From positions 558,001 through 622,000 of the forward strand of contig CAWUEW020000002.1 of the NCBI GenBank assembly GCA_963921255.3: 64,000 nt of DNA, given 5' to 3'. A program made the translations under genes and the position numbers. Under the pieces are notes generated by a model. That model had not been told where the DNA came from. It did not search any database and saw nothing but the letters and a program-made list of their open reading frames with translations. Shown piece by piece: positions 8,454 to 16,437 of this stretch (position 1 is the stretch's first letter; every line of letters starts with the position of its first letter). This stretch comes from JANSYL01 sp963921255 (GTDB lineage: Bacteria; Pseudomonadota; Alphaproteobacteria; Rhodobacterales; Rhodobacteraceae).

Positions 8454-9422
8454 ATGACCTATCCCACTGATTTCAATGACCGGATGTTGTCACTCGGCCT
8501 TGGCCGCGTGTCTGAGGCCGCGGCGATGGCATCGGCCGAGCTGATCGGTCGCGGGGACGAAAAGGCGGCGGACCAAGCCGCCGTGACCGCGATGCGGGAC
8601 CAGTTGAACCGGCTGGACATCAAAGGGGTGGTCGTGATCGGTGAAGGGGAACGCGACGAAGCCCCCATGCTGTTCATCGGCGAAGAGGTTGGGAATGGCG
8701 AAGGGCCGGCTGTCGACATCGCACTGGACCCCCTCGAAGGCACCACGCTGACCGCCAAGGATATGCCCAACGCCTTGACCGTCATCGCGATGGGACCGCG
8801 CGGATCGATGCTGCACGCGCCGGACGTCTACATGGAGAAACTGGCCATCGGCCCGGGTTTCCGAAATGGCGTCGTGACGCTGGATATGTCCCCGTCCGAG
8901 CGGGTCTCGTCACTGGCGGCCGCGAAAGGCTGCTCGACCAAGGACATCACCGTGTGCGTTCTGGAACGCCCGCGCCACGAAGACATGATCACTGAACTGC
9001 GGACCACGGGCTGCGCCATTCGCCTGATCACCGATGGCGACGTGGCCGGCGTCATGCATTGCGCCGAACCGGCCACAGGCATCGACATGTACATGGGCTC
9101 CGGCGGCGCCCCCGAAGGCGTGCTGGCTGCAGCCGCGCTGAAATGCATGGGCGGCCAGATGTTCGGCAAACTCCTGTTCCGCAACGACGACGAGATTGCC
9201 CGCGCCAAGAAGGCCGGGATCACCAACCTCAACCGGGTCTATACGCGGGACGACATGGTCACCCAGGACGTCATCTTCTCGGCGACCGGTGTGACCGACG
9301 GGTCCATCCTGCCGGGCATCAAGCGCGAGGTTGGCTACCTGACGGCTGAAACCATCCTGATGCGCTCGAAAACCGGGTCGGTGCGCCGGATGACCTACCG
9401 CAACCCCGTGAAGGCCGGGTGA
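8454..9422 (+). CDS. glpX: fructose-1,6-bisphosphatase class II
   Basis: GlpX hydrolyses fructose 1,6-bisphosphate to fructose 6-phosphate for gluconeogenesis. The 322-residue product carries the class II metal and phosphate motifs VIGEGERDEAPM and ALDPLEGTTLT, and YMGSGGAPEGVLAAAA further on. I use the start at 8454 (MTYPTDF), which has AAAGG 8 bases upstream and gives the usual family length; a start 60 bases earlier adds a tail that does not fit the family. It lies 129 bases after hom and 32 bases before recJ on the same strand. Confidence 0.95.
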   Translation: MTYPTDFNDRMLSLGLGRVSEAAAMASAELIGRGDEKAADQAAVTAMRDQLNRLDIKGVVVIGEGERDEAPMLFIGEEVGNGEGPAVDIALDPLEGTTLTAKDMPNALTVIAMGPRGSMLHAPDVYMEKLAIGPGFRNGVVTLDMSPSERVSSLAAAKGCSTKDITVCVLERPRHEDMITELRTTGCAIRLITDGDVAGVMHCAEPATGIDMYMGSGGAPEGVLAAAALKCMGGQMFGKLLFRNDDEIARAKKAGITNLNRVYTRDDMVTQDVIFSATGVTDGSILPGIKREVGYLTAETILMRSKTGSVRRMTYRNPVKAG

Positions 9423-9454
9423 CAGACGCGCGCTGCCGCTTGTAGGCTTCTGCC

Positions 9455-11224
9455 ATGACAAGCCCGACTGACATCGTGGGGGCGCCCGCCTTTCTTGGTG
9501 TGGACAGCTCGTTGACCGGTCGAAAATGGGTCGGTCCAAGCGCCGATCAGTCCCGCCTGGCCGACGCGATCGCGCAACGGGCCGATCTGCCACCGCCCGT
9601 CGCCCAGGTTTTGGCACGCCGCGGTGTCGACCCCGACGCTGCCGCGGGGTTCATGGCGCCCGCCTTGCGCGACCTCCTTCCCGATCCCATGCGCCTCAAG
9701 GACATGGCACCGGCCGCCGAGCGCTTCATCGAGGCGGTCAACTCCGGGCAAAAGATCGCGATCTTTGCCGACTATGACGTGGATGGCGGCAGCTCGGCTG
9801 CGCTTCTGATCGATTGGCTGCGCCAGATGGGGCACGCGGCAACCCTCTACATCCCCGATCGCATTGACGAAGGCTATGGCCCGAACGAACCGGCGATGGC
9901 CCAGTTGGCGGCCGCCCATGACCTGATCATTTGCGTCGATTGCGGCACGCTGAGCCACGGACCGATCGCGGCGGCCAAAGGGGCGGACGTGATCGTGCTG
10001 GACCATCACCTCGCCCAAGCCGACCTTCCGATGTGCGAGGCCGTGGTGAACCCCAACCGCCAGGACGAGACCGGGGACCTCGGGCATCTGTGTGCCGCGG
10101 GCGTTGTCTTCCTTCTTCTGGTCGAGGTGAATCGCCGTCTGCGCCAGGGTGGGCGCACCGGCCCGGATCTGATGGCGATGCTGGACCTTGTCGCCCTGGC
10201 CACGGTGGCCGATGTCGCGCCGCTGATTGGTGTAAACCGCGCGTTTGTGCGGCAGGGTCTGGTTGTCATGGCGCGACGGGCTCGGCCCGGTCTGGTGGCC
10301 CTGAGCGATGTGGCCCGCCTCGACCGCCCGCCCGAAAGCTATCATCTGGGCTTTGTTCTGGGACCGCGGGTCAACGCCGGAGGTCGAATCGGTGCCGCGG
10401 ATTTGGGGGCCCGCCTTCTGGCGACCCGCGACAGCGCGGAAGCCAACCAGTTGGCAAAACGGCTGGACGACCTCAACACCGACCGGCGCGAGATCGAAGC
10501 GCGTGTGCGCGACGCCGCCTTGGCCCAAGCCGAACAACGCGGACTGGAGGCGCCTTTGGTGTGGGCGGCGGACGATGGCTGGCACCCCGGTGTCGTTGGC
10601 ATCGTCGCGAGCCGCTTGAAAGACGCAGCCAACCGCCCGGCCATCGTGATCGGTTTCGACGGCGCCGATGGCAAAGGCTCTGGCCGTTCGGTTCCAGGGG
10701 TCGATCTTGGGGCCGCCATCCAGAAACTGGCTGCGGAAGGCCTGATTCAAAAGGGCGGCGGCCACAAAATGGCGGCTGGCCTGTCGCTGACACGGGATCA
10801 GCTCGACACCGCAATGGACCGGTTGACCGAATTGCTGGCCAGACAGGGCGCAGGCGAAGGCGGTCCGCGCGACCTGCGCGTGGACGGATTGGTGATGCCC
10901 GGCGCCGCCAGCAACGATCTTGTGGCGCAATTGGAAGCCGCCGGACCTTTCGGCGCTTCCGCTCCGGCACCGCGATTTGTCCTGCCGGACCTGCGCCTGA
11001 AACACGTGCGGCCCGTCGGGACTGGCCACCTGAAGCTATCCCTTTCGGACGGCGCAACGTCCATAGACGCCATTTGCTTTGACGCAGAACGCAAAGGGCT
11101 GGCGGCGGCACTGACACCATCGGCAGGTCGGCCCGTGCATGTTGCCGGCAAACTGGACCTCAACCATTGGAACGGGCGGACAACGGTGCAACTGCGCCTG
11201 GACGACGCCGCCTGGGCCGATTGA
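9455..11224 (+). CDS. recJ: single-stranded-DNA-specific exonuclease RecJ
   Basis: RecJ degrades single-stranded DNA 5' to 3' in recombination and mismatch repair. The 589-residue protein has the DHH phosphoesterase domain: FADYDVDGGSSAALL near 105, CVDCGT near 167 and the namesake VLDHH. The DHHA1 domain follows with GGGHKMAAGLSL, and a C-terminal OB-fold-like region is present. Metal-binding aspartates and histidines appear intact. It is third in the hom-glpX-recJ run, and the tRNA-Glu gene follows 87 bases later. Confidence 0.96.
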   Translation: MTSPTDIVGAPAFLGVDSSLTGRKWVGPSADQSRLADAIAQRADLPPPVAQVLARRGVDPDAAAGFMAPALRDLLPDPMRLKDMAPAAERFIEAVNSGQKIAIFADYDVDGGSSAALLIDWLRQMGHAATLYIPDRIDEGYGPNEPAMAQLAAAHDLIICVDCGTLSHGPIAAAKGADVIVLDHHLAQADLPMCEAVVNPNRQDETGDLGHLCAAGVVFLLLVEVNRRLRQGGRTGPDLMAMLDLVALATVADVAPLIGVNRAFVRQGLVVMARRARPGLVALSDVARLDRPPESYHLGFVLGPRVNAGGRIGAADLGARLLATRDSAEANQLAKRLDDLNTDRREIEARVRDAALAQAEQRGLEAPLVWAADDGWHPGVVGIVASRLKDAANRPAIVIGFDGADGKGSGRSVPGVDLGAAIQKLAAEGLIQKGGGHKMAAGLSLTRDQLDTAMDRLTELLARQGAGEGGPRDLRVDGLVMPGAASNDLVAQLEAAGPFGASAPAPRFVLPDLRLKHVRPVGTGHLKLSLSDGATSIDAICFDAERKGLAAALTPSAGRPVHVAGKLDLNHWNGRTTVQLRLDDAAWAD

Positions 11225-11311
11225 ACCGACAGCGCATTTTCCTGCGCCGAGACGTCAGAATCCGCTTGAACCCTCGGGAAGCTTTTTCTAGACAGCACCC
11301 CACGCCAGCGT

Positions 11312-11386
11312 GGCCCGTTCGTCTATCGGTTAGGACGCCAGGTTTTCAACCTGGAAAGAGGGGTTCGATTCCCCTACGGGCTGCCA
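11312..11386 (+). tRNA. tRNA-Glu (anticodon UUC)
   Basis: A complete 75-base cloverleaf with encoded CCA. The acceptor stem pairs GGCCCGT with ACGGGCT, with a G1-U72 wobble. The anticodon arm is CCAGG-TTTTCAA-CCTGG, giving anticodon TTC. The T arm contains GGTTCGATTCC. A possible promoter lies just upstream: TTGAAC at 11266-11271 and TAGACA at 11289-11294, 17 bases apart. Confidence 0.97.
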
Positions 11387-11509
11387 CTTCATCGCGTCAC
11401 TCCCAGACAGTCGGATTTCAGGGTGAGAGAACGCCTCTCTTCCGTCGGTATGCCGTGGCACGCGCCAGCTTGGAAGCGTCCCCTTTTTCCGGGCCGACAT
11501 GATACGGCT

Positions 11510-12112
11510 CTATTGGCCCGAAAGCTCGAAAGCTAAGGTCAACAAAAGGATCGCGCCAATCCACGATGCCGCCACGCGCACGCCAATTCTGACCCAATCT
11601 GCCTGAAACCGCACCAACACGAGCCCGGCAAGACTTGCCGCCAGAGCGGCCGCCAGATTTGTCCCGAACAGCAGTCCCAGATGGGTAAAGGTCGGAAGCT
11701 CGAACAAGCCGTGCCCTTCCAGCGCCATGGCCAGCGCCCCCATTCCGGTCAGCCCGGCAAGCCCAAAGGCGACCCCACGCGGTATGGCAGACAGCAGCGC
11801 CGCGAGGGCCGCGGTCGCCACCCCCAGACCGATGAAGGCGGACAGCGCGCCGGGCCCGACCAACGGGGCCGCAAAGAGGCCCACGAACTGGCCACCGAGA
11901 AAGATGGGCCATGCCTTTGGCAAACCGTCGACGTCCCACAGACTGAGCAGGAGACCCAAGACCAGGATCGGAAGCAGGATCGCGGGGTAGATCAGGATGA
12001 CCGACGCGCCCTCGACGAATTGCGCATAACTGTCGGCGCCCGCGGAAAAGGCGTGCGCGTCCGCGGGGCCCGCAAAGCCAAGCGGGGCCAGTACGGCAAG
12101 TGCGCGTCGCAA
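11510..12112 (-). CDS. HupE/UreJ-like membrane protein, second of a tandem pair
   Basis: The 200-residue protein starts with a cleavable signal peptide ending in ADAHA, followed by about six hydrophobic segments. It resembles the shorter HupE/UreJ relatives linked to nickel or cobalt uptake, but it lacks the HPxxGxDH motif that its neighbour has. The probable start is TTG at 12112, three bases beyond the stop of the upstream gene; CTG or in-frame alternatives overlap that stop. Translational coupling with the upstream paralogue is likely. Substrate and direction of transport are not known. Confidence 0.7.
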   Translation of the reverse strand: MRRALAVLAPLGFAGPADAHAFSAGADSYAQFVEGASVILIYPAILLPILVLGLLLSLWDVDGLPKAWPIFLGGQFVGLFAAPLVGPGALSAFIGLGVATAALAALLSAIPRGVAFGLAGLTGMGALAMALEGHGLFELPTFTHLGLLFGTNLAAALAASLAGLVLVRFQADWVRIGVRVAASWIGAILLLTLAFELSGQ

Positions 12113-12114
12113 GG

Positions 12115-12714
12115 TCAGGCGAGGCCGAAAAGGAACGCGGCCCCAACCAGCGCGATCACGCCGCCAGCTCCGCGCACGGCATACCGGCCCAGTTCCGACC
12201 GCGTCAAAACGCCAAAGCCGACGCCGGCCATGTGCAAAAGGCCCGTGCCGATCACGAAACCCACCGCGTAGCCATACGGGCTGAAGGCCTCGGGCAGTTC
12301 CGTGCCGTGGGCATGTCCGTGGAAAATCGCGAAGAGGCCCACGATCACGGCCGCCGCCCAGATGGGCGCCTTGACCGCGAACACGATGAGCAGACCGAGG
12401 ACCACGCCCGACAAGGCGATGCCGGTCTCGATCATGGGGATCGGCACCCCTAGGACGCCCAAGGCACCACCGAACGCCATGACAAGCGGGAACACGACCG
12501 GCAGGATCCAGATTGCAGGCGCGCCGAGGAAGGCCCCCCAGAGCCCGACCGCCACCATCGCCACCACGTGGTCCCACCCGTAAATCGGGTGCCAGAAGCC
12601 GGAGGCAAAGCCACTGTTGATCCCTTCGCCGGTATGGGCGTTTGCAGACATCGCAACGACTGCCAGCGTGATCGCGAGCGAAAAGGTGACAAAAGCGGAA
12701 CGTCGATCGGTCAT
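12115..12714 (-). CDS. HupE/UreJ family membrane protein
   Basis: The 199-residue protein has a signal peptide (cut after SANA, leaving an N-terminal His) and about six membrane segments. The family motif HPIYGWDH (HPxxGxDH) lies near residue 45, and a second histidine cluster FHGHAHG lies near 130. Both are expected to bind a divalent metal such as nickel or cobalt. The start at 12714 is preceded by AAAGGAGAG, whereas an upstream in-frame start lacks a site. A paralogue without the metal motif follows directly and the two may form one complex. No urease, hydrogenase or cobalamin gene is nearby. Confidence 0.82.
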   Translation of the reverse strand: MTDRRSAFVTFSLAITLAVVAMSANAHTGEGINSGFASGFWHPIYGWDHVVAMVAVGLWGAFLGAPAIWILPVVFPLVMAFGGALGVLGVPIPMIETGIALSGVVLGLLIVFAVKAPIWAAAVIVGLFAIFHGHAHGTELPEAFSPYGYAVGFVIGTGLLHMAGVGFGVLTRSELGRYAVRGAGGVIALVGAAFLFGLA

Positions 12715-12748
12715 GGGGCACTCTCCTTTTGGCTTGGCGGAGACTAGC

Positions 12749-12913
12749 TTAGGGCGCCGCACCGTCAACGCCGGAGTTGGGCCGACAGGCGCCGAAGTAG
12801 AAAAAACCTGCCAAGGCCATTTTGGTTTGGCGTTGGCGCAGCAAAGCCTGTCGGATTTTCGCGATGGCGCGCCCGGATTGGCCGCCTTTCAAAGCCAACA
12901 CCAGTCCGCGCAT
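12749..12913 (-). CDS. possible 54-residue basic ORF, doubtful
   Basis: An ATG 8 bases after the stop of the YdeI-like gene opens a 54-codon frame beginning MRGLVLALKGGQSG. It is rich in Lys, Arg and Gln and has a hydrophobic patch MALAGFFYF. There is no ribosome binding site and I know no homologue. It could be translated by coupling or be chance. It fills most of the 207-base gap between the YdeI-like gene and the HupE gene. Confidence 0.25.
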   Translation of the reverse strand: MRGLVLALKGGQSGRAIAKIRQALLRQRQTKMALAGFFYFGACRPNSGVDGAAP

Positions 12914-12921
12914 CAGCCGCT

Positions 12922-13164
12922 TTAGGGTGACCGGTGGCCGCCCCGAGGTCGCCAGGCCATCTTCATATAGACGTCTCCGGCGCGCAGTTCGTCCAGCATC
13001 TGCCGCAGACGCTTTTCCCGCGTTTCTTCCCGTTTGGCGCGCGCTATCCAGCCAAGGTAGTCGTTGCGCTGATACCAGGGGCGGGCCTTGTACTGCTCCA
13101 AAAGCCCCTCGGCTTGCAACGCCGAGAGAACCGCGTCTGGCATCGGATGCGCGGGGCGTTTCAT
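12922..13164 (-). CDS. YdeI/OmdA-like small protein
   Basis: The 80-residue product contains WYQRNDYLGWIARAKREETR, which matches the C-terminal motif of the YdeI/OmpD-associated (OmdA) family: an aromatic stretch, then WI..AK..ETR..R. The biochemical role of that family is unclear. The start at 13164 (MKRPAHPMPDAV) is chosen by family length; the ribosome binding site is weak, and a later Met (MPDAV) is possible. It is isolated from its neighbours by gaps of about 100 bases. Confidence 0.7.
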   Translation of the reverse strand: MKRPAHPMPDAVLSALQAEGLLEQYKARPWYQRNDYLGWIARAKREETREKRLRQMLDELRAGDVYMKMAWRPRGGHRSP

Positions 13165-13271
13165 TGGGGTCGTGGAACAAACTGCATGAATGACATAAGA
13201 CGGACCTGAATGGCGTGCGCCAAGCGATTTTTCGAGCGCGCCGCGCTCAAATTGCCCGGACGCTCCTTTCG

Positions 13272-14303
13272 CTAGCGTTGTTCCAGCGCGTTTTCCCAAC
13301 TCTCAAGGAACGCCCGACGATTGAGCGGGTCGAGGTACACCATCAGCGCAGGCCCAAGGCGGATCGGGCCGAACACCTGACGCTCTGCCTGCGATGCGTC
13401 CCGGAGCGGTGGCAAGACCCATGCATCCGGATCGTCGCGCAATCCTTCGGCCAGCAGGGCATCCAATACGGCCCCTGCCCCGTCCCGATTCTCAGCCGCC
13501 CCGGGGATGAGGGCCGTGCGCAGCATCACGTTCGTGAAATCCTCCATCTCGACAATCTGCATGCCTGCACCGTCGTCCCGCGCAAGCCGTTCGGCCGCGT
13601 AGCTGCCCAAAACGTTGTACGCGACGGCAAGATCGCCTTCGGCCACATCGTCGATCATCTGGGCCGAACAACAATATAACTGCGGGTCAAGCCGGCCCAT
13701 CACTTCTGACAGGCGCCAGAACGCATCAGAACTGCGCGCTTCCTGTGTCGCAAATAGATAGCCCAACCCGCTCCGGCGGACGTCATATGTGCCGACAGCG
13801 CCCTGAAACCGGTCCGGATGATCGCGCAGGATCTGGATCAATTCCTGCCGCGTCGTCGGGAGCGGCAGACCCTCGAAGCGGGCGGTGGAAATGACAACGA
13901 CCGCAGGCTCGGCCGTGAAGGCGAACACCAGATCCCGCCAGCGCGCCCAGTCCGGAAGCGCTTCGGTGACGGGCGAGCGGTAACTGAGCGCGAAGCCGTC
14001 ATTGGCCAATTGGAACTGCAGATCCATGGCAGACGACAGGACCAAGTCAAAGGCTGCACCATCCCGCAGGGCGCGATGAATGTCCGCGCTGGAGGCAACG
14101 GTATAATCGATCCCGACGTCCGGATTGGCCGCTTGAAACCGCTCGACAAACGGCTCGAACACGTCCAGATCCGCCGTCGACAGGATCCGGACGACATCGG
14201 GACCAGTCCCTGGATACAGGCGATGATCTTCGACCTCGAGCGCTGTTGCGCCAGTCGCACTAAGCGCAAGGATCACGCCAAGGGCAAAACGAATGCCACG
14301 CAT
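13272..14303 (-). CDS. periplasmic solute-binding protein in the tctDE operon
   Basis: The 343-residue protein has a Sec signal peptide (cut near ATA-LEVED) and the fold pattern of iron/sulfate-type extracellular binding proteins (VRILSTADLDVFEPFVERF, then DLVLSSAMDLQFQL). No permease or ATPase gene accompanies it. It overlaps the 3' end of the sensor kinase gene by 31 bases, with AAAGG before its ATG, so it belongs to the response regulator-kinase operon. The likely role is to bind a ligand in the periplasm and present it to the kinase, or to scavenge for another transporter. The ligand cannot be read. Two adjacent cysteines (YCCS near residue 208) are unusual for the fold. Confidence 0.8.
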   Translation of the reverse strand: MRGIRFALGVILALSATGATALEVEDHRLYPGTGPDVVRILSTADLDVFEPFVERFQAANPDVGIDYTVASSADIHRALRDGAAFDLVLSSAMDLQFQLANDGFALSYRSPVTEALPDWARWRDLVFAFTAEPAVVVISTARFEGLPLPTTRQELIQILRDHPDRFQGAVGTYDVRRSGLGYLFATQEARSSDAFWRLSEVMGRLDPQLYCCSAQMIDDVAEGDLAVAYNVLGSYAAERLARDDGAGMQIVEMEDFTNVMLRTALIPGAAENRDGAGAVLDALLAEGLRDDPDAWVLPPLRDASQAERQVFGPIRLGPALMVYLDPLNRRAFLESWENALEQR

Positions 14304-15643
14304 GTGCCGCCTTTCTCTGGGTGGGATTGCAGGTCCAATCGCCCGCCATGGGCCGTGACAACGTCGTTCGCGATCGTCAGCCCAAGGCCCGATCCGACCA
14401 CGCCTTCCACATTCGCCCCCCGCCGGAACCGCAGCGTCAGGTCTTCAAACGGCCCCTCGCCCAATCCCGGACCTTCGTCGCACACTTCCAACCGGGCGTG
14501 GCCGTCCTCAAGCGCAAGGGTCAGGGTCACGGTCGTTTCATCGGGTGAATACTTGATGGCGTTGTCCAACACATTGCGCAGTGCGTTTTCAAGCAACACG
14601 CGGTCACCGCGCACCGGGGCGGCGCATCGGGACAGGCGAATGTCGATATCCCGCATTTCGGCGGTCGGTTGGAGCGCCGCGACCACCGTGGCCGCGACCT
14701 GGGACAAGTCGATTTCATCGCGGACCAGGTCCTCGGCCCGATAGGCCACCGTTGCATGGTCCAGCAACTGCCCAGCGGAACGCGAGCTTTCGTCGACGGC
14801 CCGGATCATCTGTCTCAGGCGTCGTTTCTCTTCGGTGTCAGAGGCCGAGTGCAGCGCCAGATCCGCCTGCGCGCGGACAGTGGCCAAGGGCGTTCGGACC
14901 CTGTGCGCGGCCTCGGTGATGAAGTCTTCGGAGCGCCGTTGGGACTGCCCAAGGCGGGCAATCAGGCGGTTCAGCGACTGCAGGAGCGGGGCCAGTTCGG
15001 ACGGCGCTGCACGATTGAGAGGTCGCATGTCACTAGGTCCACGCCGCGACACAGCCTCGGCCAAATCCGTCAATGGGCGCAACGACGTGCGCGCTGCGAT
15101 GGCGGACAGGAACACGGCCACCAGGAAGAACGCCACCGACAGCGCGGCGGCTGTCTGGCTCAGCGCCGTTGAAATCTCACCGATCCCGTTGCGCGTCTGG
15201 GCGACTGAGACGGTGACCGGCACAGGGTCCGACCCGGCCAGAACAAGCCGAGTGATACGGGCCATGCGCAAGGTGGCATCGCGATAGATCACCGTATCGA
15301 AGGCAACTTGGCCGGGCGGTGCGGACGCCACGCCCTGGGTCAGGTTCTCGTATCCGGTCAGGGTCTCGCCCCCCGCCTCGACATGGTAAAAGACTCGGTC
15401 TTCGCTGACGGCCCCCAACATCGAAAAGGCAGCATAGGGCAATTCCAACCGCACCGCGCCGCCCTCATTGCGCAGCGTCTCTGCGATGATGGTCGCAGAG
15501 GCCGCGAGGATGTTGTCCTGCGTCCGCTCGGCGGCCTGCCGGGCGAAGCTGGACACCATTGACCACGACAGAACGGACAACAGCCCGGCAACACCTGCCA
15601 GAAGGAAGGTCAATCGACGTCCGATGGACCCCGTCGTCGTCAC
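14273..15643 (-). CDS. tctE: sensor histidine kinase, TctE type
   Basis: The 456-residue inner membrane kinase has transmembrane helices at about 10-30 and 166-185 around a periplasmic domain of about 130 residues. HAMP and HisKA domains follow with the phosphoacceptor H247 (AAHRVRTPL). The ATPase domain shows NVLDNAIKYSP, DEGPGLGEG and GSGLGL. It overlaps the response regulator gene by 4 bases (ATGA) and the binding protein gene by 31, so all three are co-transcribed. Because the operon diverges from tctCBA, it most likely senses the tricarboxylate that the transporter imports, as TctDE systems do. Confidence 0.9.
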   Translation of the reverse strand: MTTTGSIGRRLTFLLAGVAGLLSVLSWSMVSSFARQAAERTQDNILAASATIIAETLRNEGGAVRLELPYAAFSMLGAVSEDRVFYHVEAGGETLTGYENLTQGVASAPPGQVAFDTVIYRDATLRMARITRLVLAGSDPVPVTVSVAQTRNGIGEISTALSQTAAALSVAFFLVAVFLSAIAARTSLRPLTDLAEAVSRRGPSDMRPLNRAAPSELAPLLQSLNRLIARLGQSQRRSEDFITEAAHRVRTPLATVRAQADLALHSASDTEEKRRLRQMIRAVDESSRSAGQLLDHATVAYRAEDLVRDEIDLSQVAATVVAALQPTAEMRDIDIRLSRCAAPVRGDRVLLENALRNVLDNAIKYSPDETTVTLTLALEDGHARLEVCDEGPGLGEGPFEDLTLRFRRGANVEGVVGSGLGLTIANDVVTAHGGRLDLQSHPEKGGTCVAFVLPLA

Positions 15644-16302
15644 GACGCCGCAATCCTGTAGCCGAGGCCGCGCACCGTTTCGATGCGCACGCCCATCCCA
15701 TCAAGCTTTTTCCGAAGCCGCCCGACATAGACCTCGATCGCATTTTCCGTGACATCGGCATCGTAGGAAAACAGGCGGTCCATGAGATGCGATTTCGACA
15801 GAATCTGCCCCGGATGGCGTGCAAACACCTCCAACAACCGGATCTCGCGATTGCGCAATTCCACCGTCTCCCCCGCATGGCGCAGCGTGCCGGCGGTCGG
15901 GTCGAACAACGCCGCGCCAATCGCGATCTCATTGCGCGCCGACCCGCCCCGGCGCCGCAGGACGGCCCGGCAGCGTGCCTCCAGTTCCGAGAAATCAAAG
16001 GGCTTCGTGATGTAGTCATCCGCACCCTGATCCAGGGCCCCGACGCGGTCCGACACCTGGCTGCGCGCGGTCAAGACAATCACGGGCGTGTCCATCTTTG
16101 GACGGCTCTTGGCCAGAAACTCCCGGCCGTCCCCATCGGGCAGCATCACATCCAGCAAGATCAGATCGTAATTGGCAGCGGCCAGGCAATCCTCGGCTGC
16201 AGACAGGCTGCCGGCATGATCGACGGCATGGCCATCCAGCTCGAGCCGCTTGACGACGGCCTCCGCCAGTTCCGCATTGTCCTCGACCAACAAATAGCGC
16301 AC
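15640..16302 (-). CDS. tctD: OmpR-family response regulator, TctD type
   Basis: The 220-residue protein has a receiver domain with acidic residues E7-D8, phosphoacceptor D51 (LLLDVMLPDGDG) and the switch lysine in DYITKPFDF near 102. A winged-helix DNA-binding domain of OmpR/PhoB type follows (LEVFARHPGQILSKSHLMDR). It leads the tctD-tctE-binding protein operon. The 135-base gap to tctC holds three TGTCAG half-sites with helical spacing, which are good candidates for its binding site. Control of both divergent operons is therefore likely. Confidence 0.92.
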   Translation of the reverse strand: MRYLLVEDNAELAEAVVKRLELDGHAVDHAGSLSAAEDCLAAANYDLILLDVMLPDGDGREFLAKSRPKMDTPVIVLTARSQVSDRVGALDQGADDYITKPFDFSELEARCRAVLRRRGGSARNEIAIGAALFDPTAGTLRHAGETVELRNREIRLLEVFARHPGQILSKSHLMDRLFSYDADVTENAIEVYVGRLRKKLDGMGVRIETVRGLGYRIAAS

Positions 16303-16335
16303 GGCCCCTCCCCTTTGCGTCGCGCCCGCGGGCGC

Positions 16336-16374
16336 CCTGACACCAGCGTTTTTTGCGTGTCAGGCCCATGTCAG
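16336..16374. promoter_or_regulatory. TGTCAG half-sites between tctD and tctC, probable TctD operator
   Basis: Two direct TGTCAG repeats start at 16358 and 16369, 11 bases apart, and an inverted copy CTGACA starts at 16337, 21 bases before the first. The inverted pair also forms an 8-bp palindrome (CCTGACAC with GTGTCAGG, 13-base spacer). Direct repeats about one helical turn apart are the usual site of OmpR-type regulators. The block lies 34 bases from the tctD start and 64 from the tctC start. Confidence 0.6.
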
Positions 16375-16437
16375 CTTTCTGTGTTGGGATTTGACCATGG
16401 GCGGCGGACGACCGCCTGTCAAATGGGAGGACTACCA

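Noticed and set aside
9395..11029. 544-codon frame on the minus strand opposite recJ
   Set aside because: No family pattern; recJ on the plus strand has all DHH motifs.
13234..13248. Hairpin GAGCGC-GCC-GCGCTC after the binding protein gene as terminator
   Set aside because: On the minus strand it is followed by A residues, not a U-tract; the 3-base loop is also tight. It may be chance in GC-rich DNA.
15559..16437. N-terminal extension of tctC over tctD
   Set aside because: It is antisense to the response regulator. The TctC signal peptide starts at 16438 behind GGGAGG.
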